Shown: positions 16,572 to 25,140, counted from the stretch's first letter. The stretch: DNA of 64,000 nt from DASZUK01 sp035547695 (GCA_035547695.1 DASZUK010000050.1:62001-126000), one strand, 5' to 3'. Program-made: numbers and translations. Notes: generated by a model from the sequence alone, not told the origin.

Positions 16572-17768
16572 GTGACGACCCGGGGGGAGTGGGGCCACGC
16601 GGTGCCCCTGGCCGACGTGTCCGGGCGGGCGTCCATCGTCGGCGTCGGTGAGGCCGGGTACTCCAGGGCGTCGGGCCGGACGGCGGTGGAGATCGCCCTC
16701 GACGCGGCCGAGCGGGCCATCGACGACGCCGGGCTGCGCCCTTCGGACATCGACGGGCTGACCTGGTCGGAGTACGCCCCGGCCCTCACGCCCGACGTGT
16801 TCCGCGACCACTTCGGCGTCGACGGCATCCGGTTCACCTCCGACCAGTGCGGCGGCATGACCGGGGCCGGGATGGCCCCGTACGTGGCCGCCGACGCCAT
16901 CGCCCACGGCCGGGCCCGCTACGTCCTGAACACCTACGCCGTCGCCTGGGCGACGGAGCGGGAGCGGATGGTCGGCGGGCCCGGCGAGAGCTACCTCGGG
17001 TTCCCCGACAAGCGCAACCTGGAGGTGCCGTACGGGTTCTTCCCGCAGCCGGTCTACTTCGCCGCCATCGCCCGCCGGCACATGCTGGAGTTCGGGACCA
17101 CCGAGGAGCAGTTCGGGTCCATCGCCACCACGTTCCGCCAGCACGCCAACCGGACGCCGTCCGCCGTGATGCACGACCGGCCGATGACCCTGGACGACTA
17201 CCTCGCCTCCCCCATGATCGCCGACCCGCTGCGGCTGTTCGACTGCTGCCTCATCTCCGACGGCGGGGCGGCCTTCGTGACCACCTCGTCCGACCGGGCG
17301 GCCGACCACCCCCACCGGCCGGTGACGGTGGCCGGGGTCGGCCTCGGCCTGTCCCACGCCGGCCTGCACTGGTCCCAGCAGGACCCGATGACCGCCACCC
17401 CGCAGGTCTTCGCCGCCCCCGGGGCGTTCCGGATGGCGGGGATCGGTCCCGCCGACGTCGACGTCCTCGCCCTCTACGACCCGTTCACGATCGTCGCCCT
17501 GATGCAGGTCGAGGACATGGGGTTCTGCGCCAAGGGCGACGGCGGACCGTTCGTGGCCGACGGCGGGCTGTCGTACCGCGGCGGCCGGCTGCCGGTGAAC
17601 ACCCACGGGGGGCTGCTGTCGCACGCCTACGTCCTCGGCATCGCCCACGTGGTCGAGATCGTCCGGCAGCTCCGCGGCTCGGCCGCCGCCCAGGTCGGCG
17701 ACTGCCGCGTCGGGGTGTACGGCGGGTTCACCGGGGCGGACGCCTCCACCCTGGTCCTGGTGGCCTGA
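16572..17768 (+). CDS. thiolase-like protein, Ltp2/SCP-x type
   Basis: A 398-residue thiolase-fold protein of the lipid-transfer (Ltp) subgroup rather than the classic acetyltransferases. It has SIVGVGEAGYSR at the N-terminus, DQCGGMTGAGM where thiolases carry the nucleophile loop, and NTHGGLLSHAY near residue 345. Ltp2 proteins act with a DUF35 partner as retro-aldolases in steroid side-chain loss. A DUF35 gene follows 32 bases later, so the pair probably releases a short acyl-CoA by aldol cleavage or thiolysis. It starts with a GTG at the predicted transcription start, probably leaderless. Confidence 0.85.
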   Translation: MTTRGEWGHAVPLADVSGRASIVGVGEAGYSRASGRTAVEIALDAAERAIDDAGLRPSDIDGLTWSEYAPALTPDVFRDHFGVDGIRFTSDQCGGMTGAGMAPYVAADAIAHGRARYVLNTYAVAWATERERMVGGPGESYLGFPDKRNLEVPYGFFPQPVYFAAIARRHMLEFGTTEEQFGSIATTFRQHANRTPSAVMHDRPMTLDDYLASPMIADPLRLFDCCLISDGGAAFVTTSSDRAADHPHRPVTVAGVGLGLSHAGLHWSQQDPMTATPQVFAAPGAFRMAGIGPADVDVLALYDPFTIVALMQVEDMGFCAKGDGGPFVADGGLSYRGGRLPVNTHGGLLSHAYVLGIAHVVEIVRQLRGSAAAQVGDCRVGVYGGFTGADASTLVLVA

Positions 17769-17785
17769 TCCCGGTGGCCTGATCC
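17759..17785. repeat. tandem duplication of the thiolase stop codon segment
   Basis: GGTGGCCTGATCC at 17759-17771 and again at 17773-17785, followed by a partial GGTGGCC. The first copy holds the TGA stop (17766-17768); the second repeats it 14 bases later in the spacer before the DUF35 gene. Confidence 0.85.
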
Positions 17786-17800
17786 GGTGGCCGACGGCTG

Positions 17801-18235
17801 ATGCACCCGCAGTTCCCCCTCCCCGACCCCGGCGACGAGCTGACCCGGCCGTTCTGGGCGGCCGCGGCGGCCGGCCACCTGGCCATGCCGCGCTGCCGGC
17901 GGTGCCGGGGGCTGGTCTGGTACCCCGAGCCGTCCTGCCCGGCCTGCGGGAGCCCGGCCCCGGCCTGGGAGCCCGTCGCGGGGACCGGGACGTTGTACAC
18001 CTGGACCGTCGTCCGGCACGCCTTCCTCCCGGCGTTCGCCGCCGCCGTCCCGTTCGTCGCCGGCCTGGTGGCCCTGACCGAGGACCCCGCGGTGCGGCTG
18101 GTCACCCGGATCGTGGGCGCCGACCCGTCCGACCTGGCGGTCGACCTGCCGATGGAGGTGACGTTCGGGGAGCTGCGGTACGAGGCCGACGGCCCGGCGG
18201 TGACCGCCCCGTTCTTCCGTCCGGCCGCCGGCTGA
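17801..18235 (+). CDS. Zn-ribbon OB-fold DUF35 protein (aldolase/thiolase partner)
   Basis: A 144-residue ChsH2-like DUF35 protein. A rubredoxin-like zinc ribbon CRRCRGLVWYPEPSCPACG (about 32-50) precedes an OB-fold with LYTWTVVRHAFLP and FVAGLVALTED. It has no MaoC domain, unlike ChsH2 of mycobacteria. In the Ltp2 aldolase the DUF35 domain caps the active site. Its position after the thiolase supports a stable complex. ATG 17801 lacks a clear ribosome site. No MaoC hydratase gene is close; the crotonase at 14113 may fill that step. Confidence 0.85.
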   Translation: MHPQFPLPDPGDELTRPFWAAAAAGHLAMPRCRRCRGLVWYPEPSCPACGSPAPAWEPVAGTGTLYTWTVVRHAFLPAFAAAVPFVAGLVALTEDPAVRLVTRIVGADPSDLAVDLPMEVTFGELRYEADGPAVTAPFFRPAAG

Positions 18236-18250
18236 GCCGCTGCCTCCGGC

Positions 18251-18298
18251 CGTCCGGCCATCCGGTCGTCCGGCCATCTGGTCGTCCGGCTGTCCGGT
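18251..18298. repeat. 16-bp tandem repeat between convergent genes
   Basis: Three units, CGTCCGGCCATCCGGT, CGTCCGGCCATCTGGT and CGTCCGGCTGTCCGGT, at 18251, 18267 and 18283, 15 bases after the DUF35 stop. They fill the gap before the convergent MDR gene. Confidence 0.85.
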
Positions 18299-18327
18299 CG
18301 GGAGCCCGACCGGGGATGCGGGGTGCG

Positions 18328-19317
18328 TCAGAGCCGGGCGACGATCTTGCCGGTGGTGCGCCGGGCACCGAGGTCGGCCAGGGCGCCGGGCACCTCTTCC
18401 AGGGTGATCTCGCGGCCGACGACCGGGTGGATGCGGCCCTGCAGCCGGAGGTCCACGACCTCGGCGTGGACGCGGTACAGGAAGGCGCGGCCGGCCGCGT
18501 CGACGGCGTAGGCGCCCATGTAGAGGCCCATGACGGTGTAGTTGCGCATCAGCACGTGGCTGGCCCGGACGTCCTGCACCCGGCCGCCGGCGAAGCCGAC
18601 GAGGACGATGCGGCCCTCGTTGGCGACGCAGCGGCGGGACCGGTCGAACACGTCGCCGCCGACGGGGTCGAAGACGACGTCGGCGCCCCGGCCGCCGGTG
18701 AGGTCGCGGACGGCGGCGGCGAAGTCGTCGGACCGGTAGTCGATGGCCTCGTCCGCCCCCAGGTCCCGGCAGAGCCGGCACTTCTCCGGGGTGCCGGCCG
18801 TGGCGATGACCCGGGCCCCGGCGACGGCGCCGAGCTGGATGGCCGCCGACCCGACCCCGCCGGCGCCGGCGTGCACCAGCAGGGTCTCGCCCGGCCGCAG
18901 CCCGGCCCGGCGGTGCAGGGCGACGTGGGCGGAGTTGAAGGCGATGTGCATCGCAGCCGCGTCGACGTGGTCCATCTCGTCCGGCACCGGGTAGGCGCGC
19001 TGGGCGACGAAGAGGCACTCCTCGGCGAAGCCGCCGTCCGGCAGCTCCGGCGCGGACACCACCCGGCGGCCCAGGAGCCCGGGGTCGACGCCGGGGCCGA
19101 GCGCCACCACGGTGCCGGACACCTCCAGCCCAGGGGTGAACGGCGGCTCGGGGCTGAGGATGTACGCCCCCCGGCAGGTGAGCACGTCCGGCAGGTTGAG
19201 GGCGGCCGCCCCGACCCGCACCCGGACGAGGCCGGGACCGGGCTCCGGCGGAGGGATCTCCGCCGGCTCCAGGACGTCCTCCGGCTCGCCCAACGTCCGG
19301 GCAACGAGCGCTCGCAC
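18328..19317 (-). CDS. zinc-free MDR oxidoreductase (quinone reductase-like)
   Basis: A 329-residue NAD(P)H-dependent MDR protein similar to NADPH:quinone oxidoreductase. A GroES-like N-terminal domain (AALNLPDVLTCRGAY) is followed by a Rossmann domain with HAGAGGVGSAAIQLG (about 146-160) and DVVFDPVGGDVFD. No zinc-ligand set is present. It likely reduces an enone or enoyl intermediate. GTG 19317 begins two bases after the stop of the CaiB gene, so they form one operon. Confidence 0.85.
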   Translation of the reverse strand: MRALVARTLGEPEDVLEPAEIPPPEPGPGLVRVRVGAAALNLPDVLTCRGAYILSPEPPFTPGLEVSGTVVALGPGVDPGLLGRRVVSAPELPDGGFAEECLFVAQRAYPVPDEMDHVDAAAMHIAFNSAHVALHRRAGLRPGETLLVHAGAGGVGSAAIQLGAVAGARVIATAGTPEKCRLCRDLGADEAIDYRSDDFAAAVRDLTGGRGADVVFDPVGGDVFDRSRRCVANEGRIVLVGFAGGRVQDVRASHVLMRNYTVMGLYMGAYAVDAAGRAFLYRVHAEVVDLRLQGRIHPVVGREITLEEVPGALADLGARRTTGKIVARL

Positions 19318-19319
19318 GG

Positions 19320-20588
19320 CTACGCCGGCCGGAAGGCGCCGAACGCGCCGTCGGTGGCCAGCCGGGCCAGGTGGCCGTCGTCGGTGCCCAGCCACTCGGC
19401 CAGCACCTCCCGGGTGTGCTGGCCGAGGGTGGGCGGCGGCACCGTCGCCGTCCTGCGGTGCCCGTCGAACACGAACGGGCTGAGGAGGACCTGGGTGGGG
19501 CCCAGGCCGGGCAGGTCGACCCAGGCGCTGGCCGACCGGTGGGCGAGCTGCGGGTCGGCCAGGGCCTCCTCGATGCCCTGCACGACGCCCGCCGGCACCC
19601 CGGCCGCCTGGAGGTCGGCCAGCCACGCCGCCGCCGGCCGGGTGCGGAACGCCCGGCCCAGGGCCTCCTGGTAGTCGTCGGCGTGCTCGGCCCTCGACGC
19701 CGCGGTGGCGAACCGGTCGTCCAGCCGGAGGTCGACGCCGCCGGGGACGCCGGCCACCAGCTCGAGGAGGCGGTCCTGGAAGTGGAGCGGCGTCTGGACG
19801 ACGAACGCCCGGCCGTCGGACCCGGTCCCCACCAGGGTGACCGGCGGGGCGAGCGACCGGGGGCGGTCGGCCACCACCGTCCACTGCAGCAGGGACTCGA
19901 ACAGGGTGATCTCGACGTGGCACCCCCGGCCGGTCCGCTCGCGGCGGAACAGGGCGGCCAGGACCCCCTGCACCGCGCCGACGCCGCCGGCGATGTCCGC
20001 GACGGTCATGGCCATGGGCGTCCCCACGCCGTCGCCGGCGGCCGTGTACTCGAACACCCCGGCGCGGGCCTGCACCGGCCCGTCGATGGCCGGCGCCTGG
20101 CCGGCCGGGCCGTCGGGCCCGAAGCCGGTGATGCTGCAGTACACCAGCCGGTCGTTCACCTGGCGCAGGTCCTCGTAGGCCACCCCCAGGCGGTCGGTGA
20201 TGCCGGGGCGGAAGTTCTCCACCAGCACGTCCGCCTTCCGGGCCAGGTCGAAGAGCACAGAGCGGCCGGCCGGCTCCTTCAGGTCCAGCACCACGCTGCG
20301 GCGGTCGCGGTGGATGGCCGCCATGAACGGCGACGCCGGGTCTCCGGGGCGCATGCCCACCCCGGCCCTCGCCGGGTCGCCCGCCGGGGCCTCCACCTTG
20401 ACGATGTCCGCCCCGAGGTCGCCGAGCTGGTGGGTGGCGAAGGGCCCGGCCAGGTAGCCGCTGAGGTCGAGGACCCGGACCCCGGCCAGGGGGTCGCCGC
20501 CGGCCCGGGGATCGTCGCCGGCCCGGGGATCGTCGCTGGCCGGGGGGTCGCCGCTGGCCGAGGGACCGCCGCCGCCGGTGCTGTCCAT
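19320..20588 (-). CDS. CaiB/BaiF family CoA-transferase
   Basis: A 422-residue family III CoA-transferase. VRVLDLSGYLAGPFATHQLGD opens the fold, ADVLVENFRPG is the CoA-binding loop, and the catalytic Asp is Asp169 in APAIDGPVQA. It would move CoA between two acids in the pathway, providing an ATP-free activation route. Residues 10-36 are a tandem 18-bp-encoded repeat (DDPRAG units) before the conserved fold, so the true domain starts near 36. The start ATG has GGAGGAGGGG upstream. Confidence 0.88.
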   Translation of the reverse strand: MDSTGGGGPSASGDPPASDDPRAGDDPRAGGDPLAGVRVLDLSGYLAGPFATHQLGDLGADIVKVEAPAGDPARAGVGMRPGDPASPFMAAIHRDRRSVVLDLKEPAGRSVLFDLARKADVLVENFRPGITDRLGVAYEDLRQVNDRLVYCSITGFGPDGPAGQAPAIDGPVQARAGVFEYTAAGDGVGTPMAMTVADIAGGVGAVQGVLAALFRRERTGRGCHVEITLFESLLQWTVVADRPRSLAPPVTLVGTGSDGRAFVVQTPLHFQDRLLELVAGVPGGVDLRLDDRFATAASRAEHADDYQEALGRAFRTRPAAAWLADLQAAGVPAGVVQGIEEALADPQLAHRSASAWVDLPGLGPTQVLLSPFVFDGHRRTATVPPPTLGQHTREVLAEWLGTDDGHLARLATDGAFGAFRPA

Positions 20589-20658
20589 CGGCTGTCCCCT
20601 CCTCCCCGTCTTGCTCCGCCGACTCTTCCGTCGACTCCTCCGCCGAGGCTCAACAAAG

Positions 20659-20664
20659 TATACT
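20659..20664 (+). promoter_or_regulatory. candidate -10 of the HSD10-like SDR gene
   Basis: TATACT inside the palindrome AGTATACT, in the only AT-rich stretch between the CaiB gene and the divergent SDR. A -35 is not clear. AAGTATACTCAATAG resembles AAGTATCATAAATAA at 2340-2354. Confidence 0.35.
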
Positions 20665-20731
20665 CAATAGTCCGACTGCTCCTGGGCCGTCCAGGCCAAC
20701 TGACCGGCAGGCGGACAAGAAAGGGGCCCAA

Positions 20732-21496
20732 ATGGACATATCGGGCAAGTCGGCGGCCGTCGTCGGCGGGGCGTCGGGGATGGCCCGGGCCACGGCCGAG
20801 CTGCTGGCCCGGCGGGGCGCCACCGTCGCCATCCTGGACCTGCCCACCTCACCCGGGGAGGAGGCGGCGGCGGCGATCGGCGGCGGCGCGGCGTTCTTCG
20901 GCTGCGACGTCACCGATCCGGAAGGGACCGAGGCGGCGCTCGACGCCGCCGTCGACCACCTCGGCGGGCTGCACATCGTCGTGGACACCGCCGGTGGCGG
21001 CATCGCCCAGCGGACGCTGGGCAAGTCGGGGCCGCACTCGCTGGACGACTTCCGCAAGGTCGTGGACCTCAACCTGGTCGCCACCTTCAACGTCGACCGG
21101 CTGGCCGCCGCCCACATGAGCCGGAACGAGCCGGACGACGGGGAGCGCGGGGTGATCGTCAACACCGCCTCCATCGCGGCCTTCGAGGGGCAGATCGGAC
21201 AGGTGGCCTACGCCGCCGCCAAGGCCGGCATCGTCGGCATGACGTTCACCATGGCCCGCGACCTCGGGTCGCTCGGCATCCGGGTCAACGCCATCGCCCC
21301 CAGCCTGTTCGCCACCGGCCTCACCGACGGCCTGCCGGACGAGCAGGTGGCCGCCCTCACCGCCGACGCCGCCTACCCGAAACGCATGGGCCGCCCCGAC
21401 GAGTACGCCCACCTGGCCGTGGCGCTGATCGAGAACGGGATGATGAACGGGTCGACGGTGCGCCTGGACGCCGGCCAGCGGTTCGCCCCGCGCTGA
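20732..21496 (+). CDS. SDR dehydrogenase, HSD10-like 3-hydroxyacyl-CoA type
   Basis: A 254-residue short-chain dehydrogenase close to type-2 3-hydroxyacyl-CoA dehydrogenase (HSD17B10). VVGGASGMARATAE is the NAD motif (about 10-23), VIVNTASIAAFEGQIGQ gives the catalytic Ser, YAAAK the Tyr/Lys pair, and IRVNAIAPSLFATGL is typical of this group. It would oxidise the 3-hydroxyacyl-CoA to the 3-keto form before the thiolase step. AAAGGGG lies seven bases upstream of ATG. It is divergent from CaiB and convergent with the GntR regulator. Confidence 0.88.
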   Translation: MDISGKSAAVVGGASGMARATAELLARRGATVAILDLPTSPGEEAAAAIGGGAAFFGCDVTDPEGTEAALDAAVDHLGGLHIVVDTAGGGIAQRTLGKSGPHSLDDFRKVVDLNLVATFNVDRLAAAHMSRNEPDDGERGVIVNTASIAAFEGQIGQVAYAAAKAGIVGMTFTMARDLGSLGIRVNAIAPSLFATGLTDGLPDEQVAALTADAAYPKRMGRPDEYAHLAVALIENGMMNGSTVRLDAGQRFAPR

Positions 21497-21534
21497 CCCC
21501 GGCCGGCGGGCGGTCGGGCCGGTCGGTGGGGCGG

Positions 21535-22287
21535 TCAGACCGGCACGCCCAACTGGTACCCGTCCTTGGCCGAGAACTCGGCCACCAGGCTGAACCGGTC
21601 CCCCCGGACGAGGGTCGACCGCCACTCCACCGCCCGGTCCCCGGCGTAGCTGACCCGGTCGATCCACAGCGCGGCCACGTCCCGGCCCAGCCGGAGCAGC
21701 CGGCGGTCTCCGGGTGCGGGCACCACCGCCCGGATGCGCTCCCTCCCGCCGGTCGGGGCCACCCCGGCCCGGGCCAGCAGTTCCTGGTAGAAGCCGGTCG
21801 ACCGGAAGTCGACGTCCAGCAGCGGCGCACCCAGGTCCGCCGGCATCCACACCCGGTCGACGGCGAGGGGCTCCCCGTCGGCCATGCGCAGCCGCTCCAG
21901 GTGGAACAGGGCCGCGTCGGCGGGCAGGGACAGCCGCTCGGCGGCGTCCGGGTCGGTGCGGACGTCCAGGGCCCGCACCACGCTGCGCTGCTCCAGCCCG
22001 GAGCTCTCCACCGAGGCGAACAGGCTGTAGAGGGCCCCCAGCGGTTGCTCGATGCGGGTGTCCCCGGCCAGCCGGGGCTTGCGGCCGCGGCCGGCCACCA
22101 CCGACCCGTCGGCCCGCAGCCGCCGCATGGCCTCCCGGACGGTGTTGCGGCTGATCCCGTACTGCTCCACCAGGGCCATCTCGCCGGGGAACTCCCCGGC
22201 GAACTCCCCGGCGGCCAGCCGCCGCCGCAGGTCGTCGTACACCTGCGCCCACAGCGGCACCGGGCTGTCCCGGTCCACCGGCTGCAC
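21535..22287 (-). CDS. GntR-family regulator, HutC/UTRA type
   Basis: A 250-residue transcription factor. The N-terminal winged helix has LWAQVYDDLRRRLAAGEF and QYGISRNTVREAMRRL (about 39-54), followed by a UTRA ligand domain with HLERLRMADGEPLAVDRVWMP. UTRA regulators sense small metabolites and usually repress neighbouring genes. It is divergent from an MFS exporter, with a palindrome in the shared promoter, so it likely controls itself and the exporter, perhaps the cluster. GTG 22287 is chosen for AAGGG upstream. The PGEF/AGEF duplication in the first helix region is a repeat expansion. Confidence 0.85.
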   Translation of the reverse strand: MQPVDRDSPVPLWAQVYDDLRRRLAAGEFAGEFPGEMALVEQYGISRNTVREAMRRLRADGSVVAGRGRKPRLAGDTRIEQPLGALYSLFASVESSGLEQRSVVRALDVRTDPDAAERLSLPADAALFHLERLRMADGEPLAVDRVWMPADLGAPLLDVDFRSTGFYQELLARAGVAPTGGRERIRAVVPAPGDRRLLRLGRDVAALWIDRVSYAGDRAVEWRSTLVRGDRFSLVAEFSAKDGYQLGVPV

Positions 22288-22315
22288 GTTCAGCCACCCT
22301 TCCCTGGGTGGTATA

Positions 22316-22337
22316 AATGTACTAACATTGGTATTTG
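22316..22337. promoter_or_regulatory. candidate GntR operator and MFS -10 element
   Basis: AATGT-ACTA-ACATT (22316-22329) is a perfect inverted repeat directly followed by TTGGTATTTG with TATTTG (22332-22337) as a possible extended -10 for the MFS gene. A repressor here would block both divergent genes. The -35 is not convincing. Confidence 0.45.
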
Positions 22338-22383
22338 TTCCGGACTCCCTGGTAGGGGCTCTGGACTCCCTCGAAGGGGGGTA

Positions 22384-23877
22384 ATGGGCCAGGTTACGAC
22401 CATCCCCGGCGGCAGGACGGCCCACGAGGCCACCGGGTGGCGGCGGCTGCTGGTGGAGCGACGGCGCCCACCGTCCATCGCCGGCCGGCCCGGTGCCCAC
22501 TGGCTGGTGCTCGCCACCGTGTGCATCGGGGCGTTCATGAGCCAACTGGACGCCAGCATCGTCACCATGGCGTTCCCCACCCTGCAGCGCACCTTCCACG
22601 GCTCGCTGGGCTCGGTGACCTGGGTGGGGCTGTCCTACCTGTTGGTGCTGGTCGGCCTGGCCACCGCGGTGGGCCGGATGGCGGACATGGTGGGGCGGAA
22701 GCTGCTGTACACCTACGGGTTCGCCGTCTTCATCGTCGGGTCCGCCCTGTGCGGGCTGGCCCCGGACCTGCCGTCGCTGGTCGGGTTCCGGGTGCTGCAG
22801 GGGGTGGGGGCGGCCATGCTGCAGGCCAACAGCGTGGCCATCCTCGTGCTGGCCCTGCCCCGGGAGAAGCTGGGCCGGGGCATCGGCATCCAGGGCGCCG
22901 CCCAGGCCCTGGGCCTGGCCCTCGGGCCCACCGTCGGCGGCCTGCTCCTCGGTCTCGGCGGCTGGCGGCTGATCTTCCTGGTCAACGTCCCCATCGGCCT
23001 GGTCGGGATGGTGATGGCCCGCTACCTGGTCCCCCGCAGCCGGGAACTGCAGGCCCGCACCCGGTTCGACTGGGCCGGCCTGGCCCTGTTCCTGCCCGCC
23101 GTCGGCGCCGTGCTGTCGGCGGTGTCCTTCGGCAACACCCTCGGCTGGGCCTCCCCGGCGATCGTGGTGCTGTTCGCCGTCGCCGCCGCTCTGGGGGCCG
23201 GGTTCGTCCGCCGGGAGCGCCGCGCCCCGTCGCCGATGCTGGACCTCTCCCTGTTCCGCCGGGTGCCGTTCAGCGCCGGCATCGCCAGCGGCCTGCTGTC
23301 CTACGTGGTGCTGTTCGGCACCCTGTTCGTGGTGCCGTTCTACCTGGAGCGGGCCCTGGGCCTCGGCCCGGGCCGGGCCGGCCTCCTGCTCGGGGTGATG
23401 CCGGTCGCCCTCGGCGTCACCGCCCCGGTGGCCGGCCGGTTCGCCGAACGGGTCGGCGCCCGGCCGCTGACGGTGGCCGGCATGTCCGCCGTGGCCGCCG
23501 TCCTCGGCCTGCTGGTGGTGGCCCACGGCTCACCGGCCGTGGTCGCCGTCGAACTGGTGGTGCTCGGCGTCGGCCTGGGCATGTTCACCCCGCCCAACAA
23601 CGCCGCCGTCATGGGGTCGGTCCCCCGGGCCCAGTCCGGGGTGGCCGGCGGGGTGCTCAACACCACCCGCGGCATGGGCACCGCCATGGGCCTGGCCTTC
23701 ACCAGCCTGGTGTTCGGCGCGGTGGCCGGTTCCGAGCAGGCCCCGGCCGCCCTGGCCACCCGGGGGTTCGAGGCCGCCGCCGCCTTCCTGGGCCTGGTCG
23801 CCGTCGTGGCCGCCGTCCTGGCCGCCCTCCGCGGCCGCACCGGCCTCACCGACGACCCGGTGCTCACCGCGGAGTGA
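22384..23877 (+). CDS. MFS transporter, DHA2 (EmrB/QacA) family
   Basis: A 497-residue integral membrane protein with about 14 hydrophobic segments. MSQLDASIVTMAFPTLQR is the family motif of TM1, GRMADMVGRK the loop 2-3 motif, and GGWRLIFLVNVPIG the loop after TM6. DHA2 exporters expel toxic or amphipathic compounds with protons. It may export the substrate or a toxic intermediate of the catabolic island. AAGGGGGG stands before ATG 22384. It is divergent from the GntR regulator. Confidence 0.88.
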   Translation: MGQVTTIPGGRTAHEATGWRRLLVERRRPPSIAGRPGAHWLVLATVCIGAFMSQLDASIVTMAFPTLQRTFHGSLGSVTWVGLSYLLVLVGLATAVGRMADMVGRKLLYTYGFAVFIVGSALCGLAPDLPSLVGFRVLQGVGAAMLQANSVAILVLALPREKLGRGIGIQGAAQALGLALGPTVGGLLLGLGGWRLIFLVNVPIGLVGMVMARYLVPRSRELQARTRFDWAGLALFLPAVGAVLSAVSFGNTLGWASPAIVVLFAVAAALGAGFVRRERRAPSPMLDLSLFRRVPFSAGIASGLLSYVVLFGTLFVVPFYLERALGLGPGRAGLLLGVMPVALGVTAPVAGRFAERVGARPLTVAGMSAVAAVLGLLVVAHGSPAVVAVELVVLGVGLGMFTPPNNAAVMGSVPRAQSGVAGGVLNTTRGMGTAMGLAFTSLVFGAVAGSEQAPAALATRGFEAAAAFLGLVAVVAAVLAALRGRTGLTDDPVLTAE

Positions 23878-23883
23878 GCCTCA

Positions 23884-23950
23884 GCACCGGGTGGCCGGCA
23901 GCACCGGGTGACCGTCAGAAGTGGGTGGCCGTCAGAAGTGGGTGAGCCGC
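23884..23950. repeat. 17-bp tandem repeat containing the carboxypeptidase stop
   Basis: Four units of 17 bp: GCACCGGGTGGCCGGCA, GCACCGGGTGACCGTCA, GAAGTGGGTGGCCGTCA (23918-23934) and the coding end GAAGTGGGTGAGCCGCC. The third ends in TCA 23932-23934, the minus-strand TGA stop, and the second repeats that TCA. This fills the gap between two convergent genes. Confidence 0.85.
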
Positions 23951-25140
23951 CAGCCCAGCCCCGGCCCGGACCCCGACCCCTTGGCCACCACGGTGGTGCT
24001 GTCGGTGCCGGCCACCTGGCCGGTGCGGACCGTCCCCAGCTTCTGCCCGTCGGTCACTGTCCGGCCGGCCGGGGTGCGCAGGTCGACGTGGAAGGTGACG
24101 TGGCTGCCGTTCTCCACCACCCCTTCGACGGCGGTGCTGGTGACCACCGGGATGGGGTCCCGCCACGGGGCGGTCACGTAGCCGACGACGGCGCCGGCCT
24201 TCACCACCGTCATCTTGGTGACCGTCCCGGGCAGCGCGTCGGCCAGGGCCACCCCGGCGGCCAGCGCCGGCTCCAGCAGCCCCTGCGAGGTGGCCTGGAT
24301 GCCGAGCACCACCCCGTAGACGGTCTGTGTGGTGCCGGCCACTGTGCGCTTGGCGGCGAACGCCCAGCAGCCCTGGGCGGCCGAGTCCGACCCGGTCTTC
24401 ACCCCGATGACCCCGTCGTGCCCGACCTCGTAGTTGTAGTTCTGCACCGTCCCGGCCAGCGGGAACGTGGCGGACGGCATCGCCACGATGGTGGCGAAGG
24501 CCGGGACGGCCATGGCGGTCCGGCTCATCACCAGTTGGTCGCTGGCCGTGCTGATCGTGCCGGGGTCCAGCCCGGAGGGGTCGGTGTAGGTGGTGTGGTC
24601 CATCCCCAGGGTCTTGGCGGTCGAGTTCATCTTGCCCACGAAGGCCGCGGTGGTGCCGGCGTCCCACTGGGCCAGCAGGTCGGCGATGTTGTCGGCCGAG
24701 GCGATCAGCAGCGCCTGCAGCGCCTGCTGCTCGGTCAGGGTCTCCCCGGTGGCCACCTCCAGCACCGAGTCCTGCTGCGCCAGCTCCGCCGCGTACGCCG
24801 CGGCCTGGGCCGCGGTGACGGTGAGCGACGGCCCCGTTGTGCCGGGGTCGAGGGGGTGGTCCTTCAAGATGATGTAGGCCGTCATCATCTTGGCCAGGCT
24901 GGCGATGGGCACCGGCGAGTCGGCGGCCGACGACGACGACGTCCGGGTCGGGCCTGTCCCGATGGCGGTGGCGGCCTGCCCGGTGGCCGGCCACGGCAGG
25001 GCGTCGCTGCCCGGTACGACCATCGACGACGGCCCCGTCACCGTGGTCGACTGGCCCGGCGGGGACCGCACCAACTGCACCACCACCAGGACCACCACGA
25101 CCACCACGATCACCAGCAGCGTCCAACCGACCTTGCGCAA
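23932..25140 (-). CDS. D-alanyl-D-alanine carboxypeptidase (serine-type)
   Basis: A 402-residue low-molecular-weight penicillin-binding protein trimming peptidoglycan pentapeptides outside the membrane. An N-terminal signal anchor (about 6-24, Val-rich) is followed by SLAK (Ser81, Lys84), and KTGSD as the third motif. The second motif reads SAD rather than S-x-N, an Asn to Asp change. The start is TTG 25140 with GGTGAGG about 11 bases upstream. It ends WRLTHF in a duplicated segment. It stands alone, away from the catabolic genes. Confidence 0.85.
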   Translation of the reverse strand: MRKVGWTLLVIVVVVVVLVVVQLVRSPPGQSTTVTGPSSMVVPGSDALPWPATGQAATAIGTGPTRTSSSSAADSPVPIASLAKMMTAYIILKDHPLDPGTTGPSLTVTAAQAAAYAAELAQQDSVLEVATGETLTEQQALQALLIASADNIADLLAQWDAGTTAAFVGKMNSTAKTLGMDHTTYTDPSGLDPGTISTASDQLVMSRTAMAVPAFATIVAMPSATFPLAGTVQNYNYEVGHDGVIGVKTGSDSAAQGCWAFAAKRTVAGTTQTVYGVVLGIQATSQGLLEPALAAGVALADALPGTVTKMTVVKAGAVVGYVTAPWRDPIPVVTSTAVEGVVENGSHVTFHVDLRTPAGRTVTDGQKLGTVRTGQVAGTDSTTVVAKGSGSGPGLGWRLTHF

